Shown: positions 54,492 through 62,613 of the stretch, piece after piece
Position numbering within the stretch: position 1 is the first letter of the stretch
How the letters are laid out: every line of letters starts with the position of its first letter
DNA from: Arachidicoccus ginsenosidivorans
GTDB lineage: Bacteria > Bacteroidota > Bacteroidia > Chitinophagales > Chitinophagaceae
Direction of reading: 5' to 3'
Assembly: GCF_007971385.1 (NCBI RefSeq)
Contig: NZ_CP042434.1
Coordinates: 2,480,001-2,544,000 of the forward strand
DNA: 64,000 nt
Made by a program: the position numbers and the translations under genes
Notes under the pieces: model-generated
What the model was told of the DNA's origin: nothing
Databases searched by the model: none
Seen by the model: only the letters and a program-made list of their open reading frames with translations

Positions 54492-54638
54492 GATAATGAT
54501 GCTGAACGTGCCATAAGGAACGTGAAAGTCAATATAAAGGTCTCAGGACAATTTAAATCTGGAGACGGGGCAAAGGACTATGCCACTATTAGATCTGTTG
54601 TAAACACGACAAGAAAACACAAAGCAAAACATCCATGA
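54492..54638 (+). pseudogene. IS66-family transposase C-terminal remnant
   Basis: The plus strand encodes 48 residues, DNDAERAIRNVKVNIKVSGQ then FKSGDGAKDYATIRSVVNTT and RKHKAKHP before a stop. This matches the conserved C-terminal end of IS66 transposases (DN-x-ERAIR-x-VK-x-x-x-K-x-SG). The rest of the gene is missing upstream. It was too short and start-less to appear as an ordinary gene. Confidence 0.8.
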
Positions 54639-54981
54639 TGAATTGGTGCGGCTTGCTAGTACTCCTTTTAATTAATTCCATATAACTTATTCATTTTCTT
54701 CATGTGCTGGGTAAATTTGCATTGCCAGGAGTTATTGGTTTGCACGTACAACAAAATCAATCTGAGACCTGCCAATTTCTCTAATCCATAACATATAATC
54801 AGCCAGCATTTATACTAGGCAATATAGTAATTTAAATAATAGCATCTTGCCTATCATGCAGTCACCATTATCATATTTCATACACAAATTCTCGATCTAA
54901 AGTAATTACATACTCGTCATTAAATGAATTTAAGCGATTTACCACCTGAATAGTTAAATACTATAATGATGATGATTTTTA
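54639..54981. other. Non-coding or decayed stretch of the accessory island
   Basis: 343 nt, AT-rich. A minus-strand stop-to-stop frame at 54871-54960 could encode YLTIQVVNRLNSFNDEYVIT followed by LDREFVYEI, which might be the tail of a lost immunity-like gene, but there is no start and no recognised family. Confidence 0.35.
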
Positions 54982-55446
54982 TTATTCTTCTCCTTCTTCT
55001 TCTTCTTGTAAATTGAAATGTCGTTTGACAATCAAAGAAATGTCATTCAAGTGAGAGCGTTGTCTTAACTCGTTAAGCAATTCTTCTTCAATATTTATGG
55101 ACTGCATTTGTGCAACTATTTTTTCGGTTATAATCACTTTCAATTCAGCTAATCTTTTTTCTTTATTTATCCCTATTTCAAAATCGAGCAAATTAGTTAT
55201 TCTTTTTTGTTCGATTTTGCTTGTCGAGGCCAAACGATTCTCAACGTGCATCCTTACATTAAGCAAAGGTAGCGCCCGAATAATATATCCATAATTAATA
55301 TAAAATGCATTGCTATAACTTGATCTCTGTATATTAACAATTTTAGAAAGCTGTTCTCCGTTCAATAACCAGTTATTGCCTTTGCGTTTAAAACCAAGCG
55401 GGGAAAATATTCCGTCCAGTAGTTTGATCAAATCATTTTTATTCAT
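54982..55446 (-). CDS. DUF4304 protein, presumptive immunity protein
   Basis: 154 residues, soluble. The sequence LIKLLDGIFSPLGFKRKGNN...LLNGEQLSKIVNIQRS and the C-terminal LNDISLIVKRHFNL match the DUF4304 family, small proteins often found beside polymorphic toxins. It begins 10 nt after the RHS gene stop on the same strand, the expected position for the cognate immunity protein. A Glu-rich tail (EEEEGEE) comes from a repetitive GAA tract. Immunity function is inferred from position and family, not shown. Confidence 0.75.
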   Translation of the reverse strand: MNKNDLIKLLDGIFSPLGFKRKGNNWLLNGEQLSKIVNIQRSSYSNAFYINYGYIIRALPLLNVRMHVENRLASTSKIEQKRITNLLDFEIGINKEKRLAELKVIITEKIVAQMQSINIEEELLNELRQRSHLNDISLIVKRHFNLQEEEEGEE

Positions 55447-55456
55447 TTATAGAGAT

Positions 55457-57004
55457 TTAATAGGTATCTAATACCGTTTTCCATGTCCCGCCCAATTGCT
55501 TTTCAAAAATTCCTTTATATTTTGCCAGTTGCTTATACCCTTGTTTTATTGCTCTTGGATTGTTAGGTTTCAGCTCATATATAGTCTTTGTGCTGAAGTT
55601 TACAAAGTCGGGTCTTATTCCAGGAATGCCTCTATATTCTTTAACAGCAATTCCTTCTACTACATCTTCCACTTTATACTCCTTGTGCATCTGCTGACCA
55701 AGCTTCAAACTGGACTTTGTAAATTCCTCACCTTCCTTGATGCCTTCTCCAACCTCCCCACCTGCGATAGCTAGACCTGTGGAAACTGTTCCTACCAAAG
55801 CTCTAGTGGCATCATTTGGAGTAGCCCATCCTCCACCTAAATGTTGCTTGCTACTTCTATCGATGAACAATTGACCTGTGACGTATATATCATCAATTGT
55901 ACTATAGAAGACTCTTGCAACAATGTTCTTTGAATTTTTTAATCGTTCCCAAAATCCAGGATGATGTTCGGAAAGGGTATATTCACGGATGTGGTATTTT
56001 GGTCTCTTTTTCTTTTTGTCGTCATCGTCGCCATCTTTTTTCTCTTTACCCCATCCTTCCACATCAGCCATTTGTTTGAGCTGTTTAAAGGCATTAACAG
56101 CTGCAGCACCTGAATAGGTTACTGACTCCATTCCATCTGGGTCTATAAACCTAAGTGGGTTATCTGCTGCATAATTATAGGGAGACCATCTTCTGCCTTT
56201 TTCAGCTAAAGGGTCCGCTATGTGCCATCTGGCAATCTGAGGATCATAGAACCTGGCTCCATAATCATACTGATCCAGCCCCAAATCTTCTTGTAATTCT
56301 TTACCGTTGTATTTATACTTGTTGTGTTTAGAGGCCAATACCTGCGTAACACCGATTGCTTTCTGCTCCAGTCCAAAGGGATAATAGCTGTTTACTTCTA
56401 GTATTGGACTTGCTATGTTGTAATCATCCGTAATAACCATACGTGTATTACCTAGATGGTCCTTTAGGTAATAGTCATAAACAAAGCTACTTCCTACTGG
56501 TCGTACCCTTCCTTGTGGTGTGCCAAAGAACTGCAGCGTATCATTTTGGTAAATGGAAGACTCCAGATAGGTGGTTGTGGTAGTTACCCCACCTTGTAGG
56601 GTCTTTTTCTGCAATTTATTACCAGCTGCATCATAGATATAGCTGATTGTACCTTTACCTGTTAGGGTAATACGCTGAGGTAAATTTAAAATATTATAAA
56701 CAATCCCGGAAATCTTTTTATTTGCATCTGAGATTAAATTGCCATTGGCATCATAGGTATAATCAGTTGCCGAGGCTGCTTTCGTCCCTGTATAGTGAAA
56801 ATCGCCCAGGGTAGTGGAGGCGTCATTAGACGCGTCCACTACATTTTTAAGCTGATTGCTGCTGGTGTTGTAATGATAAGTTAGTTGGTCAATCAAGGCT
56901 AAAGTACTTCCTGATTTTAGACCATACTGGTTCATTGTCAGTATATTGCCATTATGGTCATAGCTTAGGTGACGGCTGCATAAAAAACGCTCGCATTTTC
57001 TCAT
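55457..57004 (-). CDS. N-terminally truncated RHS protein with C-terminal nuclease-like toxin domain
   Basis: 515 residues. Residues 13-130 hold YD repeats (LSYDHNGN, DYTYDANGNLISD, SYIYDAAGNK); residues 230-291 are the RHS-associated core (YKYNGKELQEDLGLDQYDYG, RWSPYNYAADNPLRFIDPDG). After this boundary the sequence becomes variable: a Lys/Asp-rich linker (about 315-335), a hydrophobic patch (about 403-415) and a C-terminal domain (about 430-515) with RPDFV (Asp466) and YELKP (Glu477-x-Lys479) followed by QGYKQLAKYK, the pattern of PD-(D/E)xK nucleases. There is no signal peptide or N-terminal TM/PAAR module, so it is an orphan RHS tip. AGGAG precedes the ATG. DUF4304 follows by 10 nt. Confidence 0.85.
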   Translation of the reverse strand: MRKCERFLCSRHLSYDHNGNILTMNQYGLKSGSTLALIDQLTYHYNTSSNQLKNVVDASNDASTTLGDFHYTGTKAASATDYTYDANGNLISDANKKISGIVYNILNLPQRITLTGKGTISYIYDAAGNKLQKKTLQGGVTTTTTYLESSIYQNDTLQFFGTPQGRVRPVGSSFVYDYYLKDHLGNTRMVITDDYNIASPILEVNSYYPFGLEQKAIGVTQVLASKHNKYKYNGKELQEDLGLDQYDYGARFYDPQIARWHIADPLAEKGRRWSPYNYAADNPLRFIDPDGMESVTYSGAAAVNAFKQLKQMADVEGWGKEKKDGDDDDKKKKRPKYHIREYTLSEHHPGFWERLKNSKNIVARVFYSTIDDIYVTGQLFIDRSSKQHLGGGWATPNDATRALVGTVSTGLAIAGGEVGEGIKEGEEFTKSSLKLGQQMHKEYKVEDVVEGIAVKEYRGIPGIRPDFVNFSTKTIYELKPNNPRAIKQGYKQLAKYKGIFEKQLGGTWKTVLDTY

Positions 57005-57292
57005 AACTCCTCAACAAGCTAAGCAGGAGTGTTCCAATTGCTGCACAGGTCTAATTAAAAGAAAACAAACAGCCAAATATTTAGTGAATTTTTTTCTACC
57101 AGATTAAGGCACTTAAATCTGGTATTTTATATTAATTATTTTGTAATGTATTTTTAATCTAATACGCTGACCTTTAAATAGCCACTTTCAGCCAATATTT
57201 TATCTTTTTAAACATTAAATGACTGACCTTTGCCTGTGTCAGCTTTTTGGGGGATAACCCCATATCCTAATTATGAACGTCAACTCTAAGCG
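57005..57292. other. Island edge and sco1 promoter region
   Basis: 288 nt. TACCAGATT/AATCTGGTA (57097-57105, 57116-57124) forms a hairpin with TTTTA after it on the plus strand. GACCTTTG at 57225-57232 is one mismatch from the -7 consensus and may serve sco1. No gene is recognised. Confidence 0.4.
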
Positions 57293-58120
57293 ATGAGCAA
57301 AAAAGCACTATTGGGTATTATTGTAGCCCTGATTATTCCACTTACCGGTTATTTAATACTGAAATACGCCAGTAGTAAAAATATCCACATGCCGAAGCAC
57401 TATATTTTGGATAGTGTAGTCACACATGAGGTGAATGGCAAAATGGAGCGTGATTCCATCTGGCATACAGTTCAAAATATCAAATTGGTCAATCAGTTAG
57501 GGGATACCGTCCATTTATATGATTTACAGGGGAAGGTCATTGTGGCCGACTTCTTTTTCACCAGTTGCGGTTCCATTTGTCCTTACCTAACAAAGAATAT
57601 GGTCCGTTTACAGCGGTCTTTTGAAAAGGGCGGCGATAAGCGGGGAGATTTGCTTGGCGTTAATAATGTACAATTTTTATCCTTCTCCATAGATCCATTA
57701 CGTGATTCAGTAAGCAGATTAAAAGCTTATGCTGATAAATATGGGGTGAACGGAGATAACTGGTGGTTCCTTACCGGAAACCGGGATTCTATTTATGATT
57801 TTATTTTCCACCAACTAAGAGTGGATAAATATGATAATGAAACGCCTATAGATCCAAATTTTGCGCATACCGGCAGATTTGTATTATTAGACAGGGATTT
57901 TGGCATCAGAGGTTATTATAATGGACTAGACACAGTGAGCGATCTTCCCAGGTTGGCTGAAGATATTGGCAAGCTGATGGTGGAAAGGGACGCAAAACAT
58001 CCTGCACCATTACCATTTGACCCTGTTGAAATGGTCATTGCCTTATTTATTACGATAGTGGTGATTATATTTATCTATTACGGGCTGCTTAAGAAAAAGA
58101 AAGATCCTGTAACAAAATAG
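57293..58120 (+). CDS. SCO1/SenC-family copper chaperone for cytochrome c oxidase
   Basis: 275 residues. SCO proteins deliver copper to, and keep reduced, the CuA site of subunit II. An N-terminal membrane anchor (LLGIIVALIIPLTGYLILKY) precedes a thioredoxin-like domain with the copper motif CGSIC (TSCGSICPYL) and the His in NFAHTGRFVLLD. A second hydrophobic segment near the C-terminus (VEMVIALFITIVVIIFIYYG) is unusual for the family but common in Bacteroidota. Its natural partner is the oxidase cluster 4.5 kb upstream, from which it is cut off by the RHS island. Confidence 0.94.
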   Translation: MSKKALLGIIVALIIPLTGYLILKYASSKNIHMPKHYILDSVVTHEVNGKMERDSIWHTVQNIKLVNQLGDTVHLYDLQGKVIVADFFFTSCGSICPYLTKNMVRLQRSFEKGGDKRGDLLGVNNVQFLSFSIDPLRDSVSRLKAYADKYGVNGDNWWFLTGNRDSIYDFIFHQLRVDKYDNETPIDPNFAHTGRFVLLDRDFGIRGYYNGLDTVSDLPRLAEDIGKLMVERDAKHPAPLPFDPVEMVIALFITIVVIIFIYYGLLKKKKDPVTK

Positions 58121-58211
58121 GCCATTTATTGTTTTAAGGCAATGAAGAGCAGGCGTTAACCTGTTGATGATTGTCAAAATTAATTATCCGCACCACTTCC
58201 AAATATTTATT

Positions 58212-58778
58212 ATGAACCACCAAAATCAAACGCCATTAGGGCCGACCATTGCTAAAAATGACAAAAAAGCCAAAAGGCTGATTGGATTATTCTCTGTCAT
58301 TGTATTTCTGGTGATCGTTGCGCTTGGAAAGTATAAGTTAACAGGTGTGGATTTGGGATTTAATCCACACGTATTCGGACTGATTAGTGCCATCATTAAT
58401 ACTATTGTGACTTTTGTTTTGATTGCTGCGCTTATCGCCGTTAAGTCCAGGCATTATTTATTACACAAAAAATTAATGATCACGGCCCTTGTATTGTCTG
58501 TATTATTTCTTTGCGCCTATATCTGTCATAATTTATTTGCGGGAGAAACAAGATTTGGTGGGACAGGCACCATTCGTACGGTTTACCTGACGCTGTTAGC
58601 CACCCATATCGTTCTTGCTGCTGTGATGCTCCCCATTATCTTATTTACCGCCTATAGAGGGCTAACTGGAGAGTGGGCAAAGCATAAGAAAATTGCCAGG
58701 ATCACCTGGCCGCTATGGCTTTATATTGCTATTAGCGGCCCGATCATTTATTGTATGATTAGTCCCTATTACTCCTGA
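58212..58778 (+). CDS. DUF420 membrane protein, oxidase assembly associated
   Basis: 188 residues from the ATG at 58212; the frame is open to 58164 but starts there lack family features. Five hydrophobic segments. DUF420 (CtaM/YozB type) is needed for cytochrome c oxidase activity in Gram-positives. Motifs include VDLGFNPHVFGLISAIINTI, SRHYLLHKKLMITALVLSVL, and LATHIVLAAVMLPIILFTAY. It follows sco1 and overlaps the convergent TlpA gene by 10 nt. Confidence 0.88.
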   Translation: MNHQNQTPLGPTIAKNDKKAKRLIGLFSVIVFLVIVALGKYKLTGVDLGFNPHVFGLISAIINTIVTFVLIAALIAVKSRHYLLHKKLMITALVLSVLFLCAYICHNLFAGETRFGGTGTIRTVYLTLLATHIVLAAVMLPIILFTAYRGLTGEWAKHKKIARITWPLWLYIAISGPIIYCMISPYYS

Positions 58779-60697
58779 TTTTCCTTTTTTGCCAGTTCAA
58801 TCATAATGGATAGCTCTTCGGCCAGTTTTTCACTATTGCCGTCAAAGCCCACTGCCTTAAACCGAATTTTGCCGGTTTTGTCGAGCACAAATTTGGTTGG
58901 AATGCCGGTGACCTCGTAAGCGCTTACAGTTTTATAGGCTTGTTTTTCCTTAGTGGTGGGATCATCCAGTACTACGTGGAAAGAATAGTTATTATCTGCC
59001 ATCAGCTTTTGAACATCTTTTTTCCTTTCTTCCATGGTGGGTTGCCTTTCCCAGGTGTCAATAAAAAGAAAAACGACGTCTGGATCATTTTTATATTTAT
59101 CCAGGGCCATTTGCATACCAGGAAAGGACATTTTGCAAGGGCCGCACCAGGTTGCCCAAAAATCAATGATGACCACTTTGCCTTTAAGAGAATCCAGCGC
59201 TACCGTTTTACCATCCAAATCCTTTAGGCTAAATGTATGTCCGGGCAGATCTAGCATAGATTTTTTAATTTCTGCACTTTTCTTCTCAAAGGCTACTGCT
59301 TCCAGTTTATCATAATAAGCGGTAAACCCGCTGTCTGAATTATTGACGCTCTGGTAAGCCTCCTGCATCAGCTTTTTCATGCTTTGATTACCTTGGCCTG
59401 CCTTGATAAATGCAGCTCCTTTATCCAGCACTGTTTCTGGATCATGATTGGCCAGCAGGTATTGCAGATAACGACCATTGACATCCGCGTCTGTTTGCAT
59501 CCCATCAATTACTTTTTGCTGGATATCCAATGCATCTTTGACTTTTCCCTGCTGGAAGAGTAAATAGGCGTAAGTATCGGCCACCATGCTATAGTTGGAC
59601 TGGCATACTTTTGCCCAATCGTCTTTGGTGTAATAAGTCGGACGGTCATCTTTCATCTTAAGTGCAGCATCTACCGATTTTTTGGCAAGTGTTACACCCA
59701 GATCCAGACTGTCTTTTACCTCAGCTTCGGCAATGGGCCAGGCGGCTGAATTATAGATAGAAGACCGCATGCTGTTTATGTTTACCTTGTCTGCATACTG
59801 CTGAAATTTATCCGCATTGTTCTCTTCCCAGTACTTTTTGGCAACGATATAATAAAATTGCTGAGGATTGATGATATCCTCTGGTTTAAGATTTTTATAA
59901 TCGCTCATTAATGCATCATAGGCCATTACCATGGAATCTGCGCTACCTTTTTTAAAGATATTACCAACTTGGTCTCTGGCGGAAAGCAGACCATGTGGAT
60001 ATAGTGCAAGTAGGCTGTCCTTATATTGCTGCATATTATCCCTGTCAAAATTTGCGAGTACGCCGTAGACTTTAATGAGGGAGTCTTCCGGCGCTTTGCG
60101 CGCGATCATCTGCTCCCAATCACTTTTAACGGCTCCCAGTACGGTGACTCTATCTCTGCTATAAAGCCCAGCTGTCAAATAAGCATCGTGATAAATGTCT
60201 TTTTGATCCGGATGCTGAGAAAATTCCTTTTCATAAAGGGTAACTGCCGTATCAAAATTTCTGTTGATCCCCAATAGGGCGGCCATATTTCCATAAAAGG
60301 TGGCCTCAGAGGCGTAGGTGCCCAGGCTGGGCTGATTTTCTGTGTAGACATTATAAACATAGCCTTTGCCCTCATTTTTGTCGGTATTCTTGTCGTCTTT
60401 AAAAACCAGTGCAAAGGCCTGCGCTGAGTCGGGGAGTGTAAAGCTGCCGATCAGTTTGTCACCCATCATGGCATGGCTGAGTTGCTCGGCATAAATTCTA
60501 CTCTCTACACTATAATATAAAATACTTTTCAGCACGGGACTGTTGGAAAGCTTCCCTGTATATTGAAAGCCGATTCTTCTATGCACTTTCGGATAATTCA
60601 TGGACAGCTCCAATTGGCTGCCTTCTTGCGCACTACCCAAAACAGGGAACAGGAAAAAAAGTCCAGTAATAACCCACAATAATTTTACCTTTTGCAT
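58769..60697 (-). CDS. TlpA-like thioredoxin-fold protein with large helical N-terminal region
   Basis: 642 residues, with a signal peptide (LWVITGLFFLFPVLGSAQ). The last 150 residues are a TlpA/ResA-type thioredoxin domain with FWATWCGPCKMSF (Cys518 and Cys521) and the cis-Pro loop TGIPTKFVLDKTG. Residues about 130-480 are helical and TPR-like (for example NFDTAVTLYEKEFSQHPDQK). Periplasmic; it may reduce or isomerise disulfides. The position beside SCO and DUF420 suggests, but does not prove, a role in cytochrome biogenesis. Three prime end overlaps DUF420 by 10 nt. Confidence 0.9.
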   Translation of the reverse strand: MQKVKLLWVITGLFFLFPVLGSAQEGSQLELSMNYPKVHRRIGFQYTGKLSNSPVLKSILYYSVESRIYAEQLSHAMMGDKLIGSFTLPDSAQAFALVFKDDKNTDKNEGKGYVYNVYTENQPSLGTYASEATFYGNMAALLGINRNFDTAVTLYEKEFSQHPDQKDIYHDAYLTAGLYSRDRVTVLGAVKSDWEQMIARKAPEDSLIKVYGVLANFDRDNMQQYKDSLLALYPHGLLSARDQVGNIFKKGSADSMVMAYDALMSDYKNLKPEDIINPQQFYYIVAKKYWEENNADKFQQYADKVNINSMRSSIYNSAAWPIAEAEVKDSLDLGVTLAKKSVDAALKMKDDRPTYYTKDDWAKVCQSNYSMVADTYAYLLFQQGKVKDALDIQQKVIDGMQTDADVNGRYLQYLLANHDPETVLDKGAAFIKAGQGNQSMKKLMQEAYQSVNNSDSGFTAYYDKLEAVAFEKKSAEIKKSMLDLPGHTFSLKDLDGKTVALDSLKGKVVIIDFWATWCGPCKMSFPGMQMALDKYKNDPDVVFLFIDTWERQPTMEERKKDVQKLMADNNYSFHVVLDDPTTKEKQAYKTVSAYEVTGIPTKFVLDKTGKIRFKAVGFDGNSEKLAEELSIMIELAKKENQE

Positions 60698-60739
60698 CTT
60701 ACTAAGGATTTGAATTTTAGTTAGTATTCTAGCGTTAGT

Positions 60740-60759
60740 GTCCGTTTAAATTAACGGAC
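60740..60759. promoter_or_regulatory. Inverted repeat upstream of the TlpA-like gene
   Basis: GTCCGTT-TAAATT-AACGGAC, 7-bp arms around a 6-nt AT core, 43-62 nt before the gene's start codon. It may be an operator; no regulator is assigned. Confidence 0.35.
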
Positions 60760-60877
60760 AATAGCGCATACTTCCCAGCAAGTTAAGGAATTAACGGCGC
60801 TTTATGAAAAATGATGCAAAAACTATTTTTTGTGTAAAAATGTTCAGAAGTATGGATTATAAGTAGACTACAGCCCT

Positions 60878-61633
60878 TTATTTAACGGAGGCCTCCATAG
60901 ATACGGAAGCTTTATAATTTTTAAACAGACTGTGCCATTGGAGCTTGAGTACGCCAACAATACCCTCTTTAATAATACCTTTACTCATTTTGCTGGCACC
61001 GAAAGTTCTGTCTTTGAAGGTAATGGGTACTTCGGTAATTTTAAAGCCCAATTTCCAGGAGGCAAATTTCATCTCTACCTGAAAGGCATAGCCAACAAAC
61101 TTGATGGCATCAAAATTTATGGAAGATAATACCTCATTACGGTAACATACAAACCCAGCGGTCGGATCGCCTACGGGCATCCAGGTGATAAGGCGGGTGT
61201 ATAAAGCGCCTCCTTTGGAGTATATTCTTCTGTCAAGGGGCCAATTCTGGATGGCGCCCCCCTTGACATAACGGCTGCCGATGGCGACATCTGCCCCGTC
61301 GTCTTTACAGGCTTTGTAAAGCCTTTCCAGGTCATCTGGGTTGTGCGAAAAATCAGCATCCATCTCAAAAATGAACTGGTAACCCCTTTCCATGGCCCAT
61401 TTGAAACCATGGATATAAGCAGTACCCAGTCCCAGTTTTCCACTGCGCTGTTCTAAAAATAATTTATCGGGGAAAACTTGCATTAAAGATTTGACAATCA
61501 ATGCGGTGCCATCTGGAGAACCATCATCAATTACCAATATGTGATAGTTAAGGTTCATGGAAAATACATAGCGCACAATTGCTTCAATATTTTCCTTTTC
61601 GTTGTAAGTGGGTATGATAACAAGTTTCTCCAA
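60878..61633 (-). CDS. Polyprenol/dolichol-phosphate mannosyltransferase-like glycosyltransferase (GT2)
   Basis: 251 residues, no membrane segment, soluble GT2 of the DPM1 type. It would transfer a sugar from a nucleotide donor to polyprenyl phosphate. Motifs are IIPTYNEKENIEAIV, VIDDGSPDG (36-42), the DxD motif EMDADFSHNPDDL (92-94), IGSRYVKGG and FKDRTFGASKMSKGI. Sugar identity cannot be read from sequence. It is followed downstream by a 170-nt gap to the TlpA gene. Confidence 0.93.
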   Translation of the reverse strand: MEKLVIIPTYNEKENIEAIVRYVFSMNLNYHILVIDDGSPDGTALIVKSLMQVFPDKLFLEQRSGKLGLGTAYIHGFKWAMERGYQFIFEMDADFSHNPDDLERLYKACKDDGADVAIGSRYVKGGAIQNWPLDRRIYSKGGALYTRLITWMPVGDPTAGFVCYRNEVLSSINFDAIKFVGYAFQVEMKFASWKLGFKITEVPITFKDRTFGASKMSKGIIKEGIVGVLKLQWHSLFKNYKASVSMEASVK

Positions 61634-61705
61634 AAAATGGTAATTTGAGGCTCAAAATAAGAATTAAAAATATATAATTCCTTGGGTATTTATGTTAAAG
61701 GCGAT

Positions 61706-62476
61706 TTATTTTTTACCGGGGAAAACTTGCCTGAAGATTTCAGAAATTACTTGTTTGGTATGTAATGGGAAATCGCCGCGCATCATCCAGTCATAATACT
61801 GCGGTTCTTCTCTAAAGACAAGATGTGCAGCTTTTCCCTTATATTTTCCAAAATTAAATATAATTTCTTCGCCTTTAAATACAAAACGTCGGGCCATATC
61901 TACAATTTTATCCTCTCCGGTGAACTGTAATATACTATTAAGAGAATGGCCGATGTTGGGGTATTTGTCAATCTGCGCCTGTAAAACCTCCCAGGTGGCT
62001 TCCACATCCGCCGTAGCACTATGGGCGTCTTCCAGGTTTTTATTACAATAGAATTGATAAGCAGCACTTAATGTTCTGGGTTCCATTTTATGGTAAATCT
62101 TTTGAACATCCAATAATTTTCTGTCACTTAAGGAAAAAGTGACGCCTGCCCTTAAATATTCTTCAACTAATAATGGCACATCAAATCGATTGGAGTTGTA
62201 TCCACCTAAATCGCAATTGTCCAAAAAACGAACAACTTCCGCTGCGATTTCTTTAAACAGGGGTGCATCTTTAACCATCTCATCTGTAATGCCATGGATA
62301 TCTGAAGATTCCTTGGGTATGGGCATACCAGGATTGACTAGTCTTCTCAGTCGGCTCTTTTCGCCAGTTGGTTCTATTCGGACAATGGCCAGCTCAACGA
62401 TTTTGTCGGTAGCCGGATTAATACCCGTTGACTCGATATCAAAAAAGGCGATTGGTTTTAAGAGCTCTATATTCAT
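61706..62476 (-). CDS. DEDDh 3'-5' exonuclease (DnaQ/epsilon-like)
   Basis: 256 residues. The exonuclease fold starts PIAFFDIESTGINPATDKIV with Asp13 and Glu15; YNSNRFDVPLLVEEYLRAG supplies the third acidic residue and AHSATADVEATWEVL the His and last Asp, giving a DEDDh set. A C-terminal domain of about 80 residues (EEIIFNFGKYKGKAAHLVFR) is a DUF-type extension known in Bacteroidota homologues. It may proofread or trim nucleic acid; it is not the polymerase III epsilon subunit by default. Confidence 0.92.
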   Translation of the reverse strand: MNIELLKPIAFFDIESTGINPATDKIVELAIVRIEPTGEKSRLRRLVNPGMPIPKESSDIHGITDEMVKDAPLFKEIAAEVVRFLDNCDLGGYNSNRFDVPLLVEEYLRAGVTFSLSDRKLLDVQKIYHKMEPRTLSAAYQFYCNKNLEDAHSATADVEATWEVLQAQIDKYPNIGHSLNSILQFTGEDKIVDMARRFVFKGEEIIFNFGKYKGKAAHLVFREEPQYYDWMMRGDFPLHTKQVISEIFRQVFPGKK

Positions 62477-62613
62477 GGCTTTATTATAGTTATTAACGTA
62501 GATGCGATAAATTCTGGCAGGAAAGATAAGAAGGTTTTACAAAATGGGCGTATTTTTTGGTGCCCTGCCTTGAAGCTGGTGTGCTTTCCTGTTAATTTAA
62601 CCTCCGTTTACCT

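Noticed and set aside
55005..55040. Repetitive GAA tract in the DUF4304 gene as a phase-variable repeat
   Set aside because: Only a few units near the 3' end of the gene; length change would affect only the acidic tail.
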